Assembly: GCA_012965425.1 (NCBI GenBank)
Contig: DTSI01000066.1
Coordinates: 27,666-66,164, forward strand
DNA length: 38,499 nucleotides
Origin: Methylococcaceae bacterium
GTDB taxonomy: Bacteria > Pseudomonadota > Gammaproteobacteria > Methylococcales > Methylomonadaceae
Direction: 5' to 3'
Numbering within the stretch: the first letter of the stretch is position 1; each line of letters opens with the position of its first letter. The notes under the pieces are model-generated. The model did no database searches, was not told where the DNA came from, and saw only the letters and a program-made list of their open reading frames with translations. Positions 36,401 to 38,499 of the stretch are shown here, piece by piece. Both the position numbers and the translations under genes were made by a program.

Positions 36401-37631
36401 GGGGTGTTTTGAGTGTGTTGATTGCTTCACTGAGTTGGAAAACAGCCATCGCATAGAGCGGACTATGGTTGTAACGGGTAATGGCATAAAAGTTTTGTAA
36501 TCCTAACCATAAATCAATCGTTTCTTTTTGTTGAAAGCGCAGTAATTTAACGCGATCAGTAAAATTGAGTTGTTCAGGGAAGGCCAGATGGAGATTCATA
36601 TCTTTGAGTGCGGCAACAGTGGTATCGGGCCTTAGACCTTTTGAAAGGGCACGGTTAAAGGCATTGGTTTTATATTGAATTTTAAAAGCGACCGGTTGGT
36701 CGGATTGCCAGTGGTGACGAATGAAATAATTGGCAATACTGGCAAAAACATCGCCGTAATTGGACCAGATATTTCGTTTATTATCGCCATCAAAATCAGC
36801 GGCATAACTGATGAAACTGCTCGGCATAAATTGCGGGATGCCCATTGCGCCGGCATAGGATCCTGTGGGTATTAAGGGGTCGATTGCTTCATCGCGACAT
36901 AAAATAAGGAATTGTTGTAATTCGTTAGTGAAGAATTTTTCTCGTTTAGGGTAGCCAAAGGCTATCGTGGCGAGTGCGTCAATGACGCGATGCTCGCCGG
37001 TAATTTTGCCGTAAAAGGTTTCGACACCGATGATGGCGACAATGATTTTTGCAGAAACACCGTATTTTTGTTCAACACGGCTGAGTTCAGATTCATGTTT
37101 TTCCCAGAAGGAGACGCCTTGCTGAATTCTTTTAGGAGTTAAGAAAATTTCTTTATATTGATGCCAGACTAGACGTTTCTCAGCCGGTTTAGAAATGGCT
37201 TTAAGAATGGGTGCTTTTATTGCTACTGTTTGAAAGAGGACTTCAAGCGCTGTGCGGTTAAAGGCATGCTCTGTTACCATGTTGTCAATAAAGGCATTGA
37301 TTTTAGCGGTAAGCGAAGGGGGGGCTGGGTTGGTGTTTTTAAGCGTGGTTTTATGGCGCTTTTGAGTCAGGTAAATAATATCTCCGGGGTGGACTTTATT
37401 GAGGTCTTTTATTTGCGGGTTATTGGTCAAAATAGTGGCCCAGACGTGATTGGGGAGGTTGAGTTTTTTGAATGCCCCCCATAAAGTATCGCCCTGAGCA
37501 ATAATATATTGTGTAGGTAACGTCTTTTCAAGGGTATCAGGGTTTTTTTCAGCCGAGCAAGGTGTTAGCACGAAAGCACTGAGGAAGCCAATAAAAAACT
37601 TGATAACACGGTATCTTTTTTGAAGAGTCAT
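36393..37631 (-). CDS. mltB: MltB-family lytic transglycosylase with N-terminal LysM domain
   Basis: A 412-residue membrane-bound lytic murein transglycosylase. A signal sequence with LTPC around Cys25 could be a lipobox, though Pro before the Cys is unusual. A LysM domain follows (about 41-88, YIIAQGDTLWGAFKKLN and VHPGDIIYL). The MltB domain (about 110-410) has catalytic Glu204 in AIIGVETFYGKITG, plus GAMGIPQFMPSSF and ADFDGDNKRNIW, all typical of MltB. Most MltB proteins have no LysM. Its start overlaps the rodA stop by 4 nt, and its stop overlaps rlpA by 8 nt. Confidence 0.93.
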   Translation of the reverse strand: MTLQKRYRVIKFFIGFLSAFVLTPCSAEKNPDTLEKTLPTQYIIAQGDTLWGAFKKLNLPNHVWATILTNNPQIKDLNKVHPGDIIYLTQKRHKTTLKNTNPAPPSLTAKINAFIDNMVTEHAFNRTALEVLFQTVAIKAPILKAISKPAEKRLVWHQYKEIFLTPKRIQQGVSFWEKHESELSRVEQKYGVSAKIIVAIIGVETFYGKITGEHRVIDALATIAFGYPKREKFFTNELQQFLILCRDEAIDPLIPTGSYAGAMGIPQFMPSSFISYAADFDGDNKRNIWSNYGDVFASIANYFIRHHWQSDQPVAFKIQYKTNAFNRALSKGLRPDTTVAALKDMNLHLAFPEQLNFTDRVKLLRFQQKETIDLWLGLQNFYAITRYNHSPLYAMAVFQLSEAINTLKTPHD

Positions 37632-38499
37632 AGGTATAGGGATGATAGGTCTGTAAGAGCAGTGGTTAATGAGACAATACCGAATCCGATCAGTAGTGTC
37701 ACCATCGAAGTGCCACCATAACTAATTAACGGTAAGGGTACGCCCACAACCGGTAAAATACCAATAACCATACCGATGTTGACAAAGACATAAACAAAGA
37801 AGGTGACGGATAAACTACCGGCTAAAAGTCGGCAAAAGGTATCTTGGGCATTAACAGCAATGTAAAGTGAACGCATGGTGATGAGTAAATATAAGAATAA
37901 TAAACTGACGCAACCCAGTAGTCCAAATTCTTCGGCGAAAACGGCAAAGATAAAATCAGTTGAGCGTTCAGGGAGGAAATCTAATTTGGCCTGCGTGCTT
38001 TCAAGCCAGCCTTTACCGTAAAGTCCACCGGAGCCAATGGCTATTTTTGATTGGATGATATGGTAGCCTCTTCCGATGGGGTCGCTCTCAGGATTGAGGA
38101 AGGTGATAACACGGGCCCGTTGATAATCATGCATGAAATGCCATAAAACCGGTGTAAGCGCTATCAGGCTAACTACAGAGGAAAGCATGATTCGCCATGA
38201 AATCCCTGCGAAAAAAAAGACGGCGGTTCCTGAGCTGGCAATTAAAATGGCGGTGCCCAGATCGGGTTGTTTTGCGATCAGGAAAGTCGGAATGGCAACC
38301 AGCAGTAGGGCGATAAATAATTCTTTCCAGCGTGGTGGTAACGCGTGCTCTGAAAAATACCAGGCAATTGCAGCAGGTGTGGTTATTTTGATCATTTCAG
38401 ACGGTTGAAAGCGGAAAAACCCTAAATCAAGCCAGCGCTGAGCTCCTTTTCCCATCTCACCGATTACCAGTACTGCGAGTAACAAAAGGATGCCAATGA
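37628..38499 (-). CDS. rodA: Rod-shape peptidoglycan polymerase RodA, C-terminal part
   Basis: RodA is a SEDS-family glycosyltransferase that polymerises lipid II during cell elongation, paired with PBP2. The gene is cut by the right window edge; 290 codons plus two bases are visible and the frame is open to the end, so the apparent internal TTG start is not real. Visible blocks are GKGAQRWLDLGFFRFQPSEMIKI in part, KQPDLGTA, YGKGWLESTQ, FLPERSTDFIFAVFAEE (with the Asp needed for polymerase activity) and PLPLISYGGTS, all RodA. Several membrane helices run throughout. Its stop overlaps the mltB start by 4 nt. Upstream PBP2 (mrdA) is expected beyond the window. Confidence 0.96.
   Translation of the reverse strand, partial: IGILLLLAVLVIGEMGKGAQRWLDLGFFRFQPSEMIKITTPAAIAWYFSEHALPPRWKELFIALLLVAIPTFLIAKQPDLGTAILIASSGTAVFFFAGISWRIMLSSVVSLIALTPVLWHFMHDYQRARVITFLNPESDPIGRGYHIIQSKIAIGSGGLYGKGWLESTQAKLDFLPERSTDFIFAVFAEEFGLLGCVSLLFLYLLITMRSLYIAVNAQDTFCRLLAGSLSVTFFVYVFVNIGMVIGILPVVGVPLPLISYGGTSMVTLLIGFGIVSLTTALTDLSSLYL

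Overview
The window reads as a chromosomal segment of a moderately low-GC gammaproteobacterium. Indicators are the gene orders rlmH-maf-rng-yhdP-nit-tldD and rodA-mltB-rlpA-dacA-dat-ybeD-lipB-lipA, a quinone-linked class 2 PyrD, and UbiX for ubiquinone synthesis. A complete pqqABCDE operon points to an organism using PQQ-dependent dehydrogenases, for example a methylotroph or methanotroph-like lineage. Genus cannot be fixed from the sequence alone. No rRNA, CRISPR array, integrase, transposase or prophage gene was seen.

Layout. Positions 1-2621 (minus): an FAD disulfide oxidoreductase, a TVP38/DedA membrane protein and the start of an ArsS-like radical SAM protein, cut by the window edge. Positions 2774-2860: tRNA-Leu(UAA). 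Positions 3082-5202: small genes (SPOR protein, orphan FlaG, DUF805 protein, one unknown). Positions 5397-15445 (plus): a tightly packed block for ribosome and RNA maturation, nucleotide sanitation and envelope work (rlmH, maf, rng, yhdP, nitrilase, tldD, pmbA). Positions 15442-20628 (minus): pyrD and thiO, preceded by a 991-residue alpha/beta-hydrolase-NACHT protein. Positions 21068-22063 (plus): an outer-membrane barrel-like protein with its own promoter and terminator. Positions 22244-22512: a broken DUF4242-type gene. Positions 22616-24166 (plus): pip and ubiX. Positions 24198-27452 (minus): pqqABCDE, with a terminator between pqqA and pqqB. Positions 27958-28704 (minus): moeB-like. Positions 28751-30961 (plus): groESL with a perfect CIRCE operator and a strong terminator. 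Positions 31158-31508: a small exported glycine-zipper protein. Positions 31617-38499 (minus): the rodA-to-lipA chain for cell-wall elongation and lipoate attachment.

How they work together. Most of the window is conserved housekeeping, with many 1-11 nt overlaps that mark operons. The PQQ operon makes the cofactor PQQ from the PqqA peptide. No pqqF/G protease is present; the TldD/TldE protease pair is encoded about 10 kb away. The clearest accessory element, and the best candidate for an under-described system, is the single-gene alpha/beta-hydrolase-NACHT protein. It has the architecture of an NLR/STAND immune sensor with an esterase/lipase-like effector and sits directly upstream of thiO-pyrD. 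Lesser points of interest are the radical SAM/TVP38/oxidoreductase trio, the LysM-MltB fusion, the orphan FlaG and the decaying DUF4242 gene.
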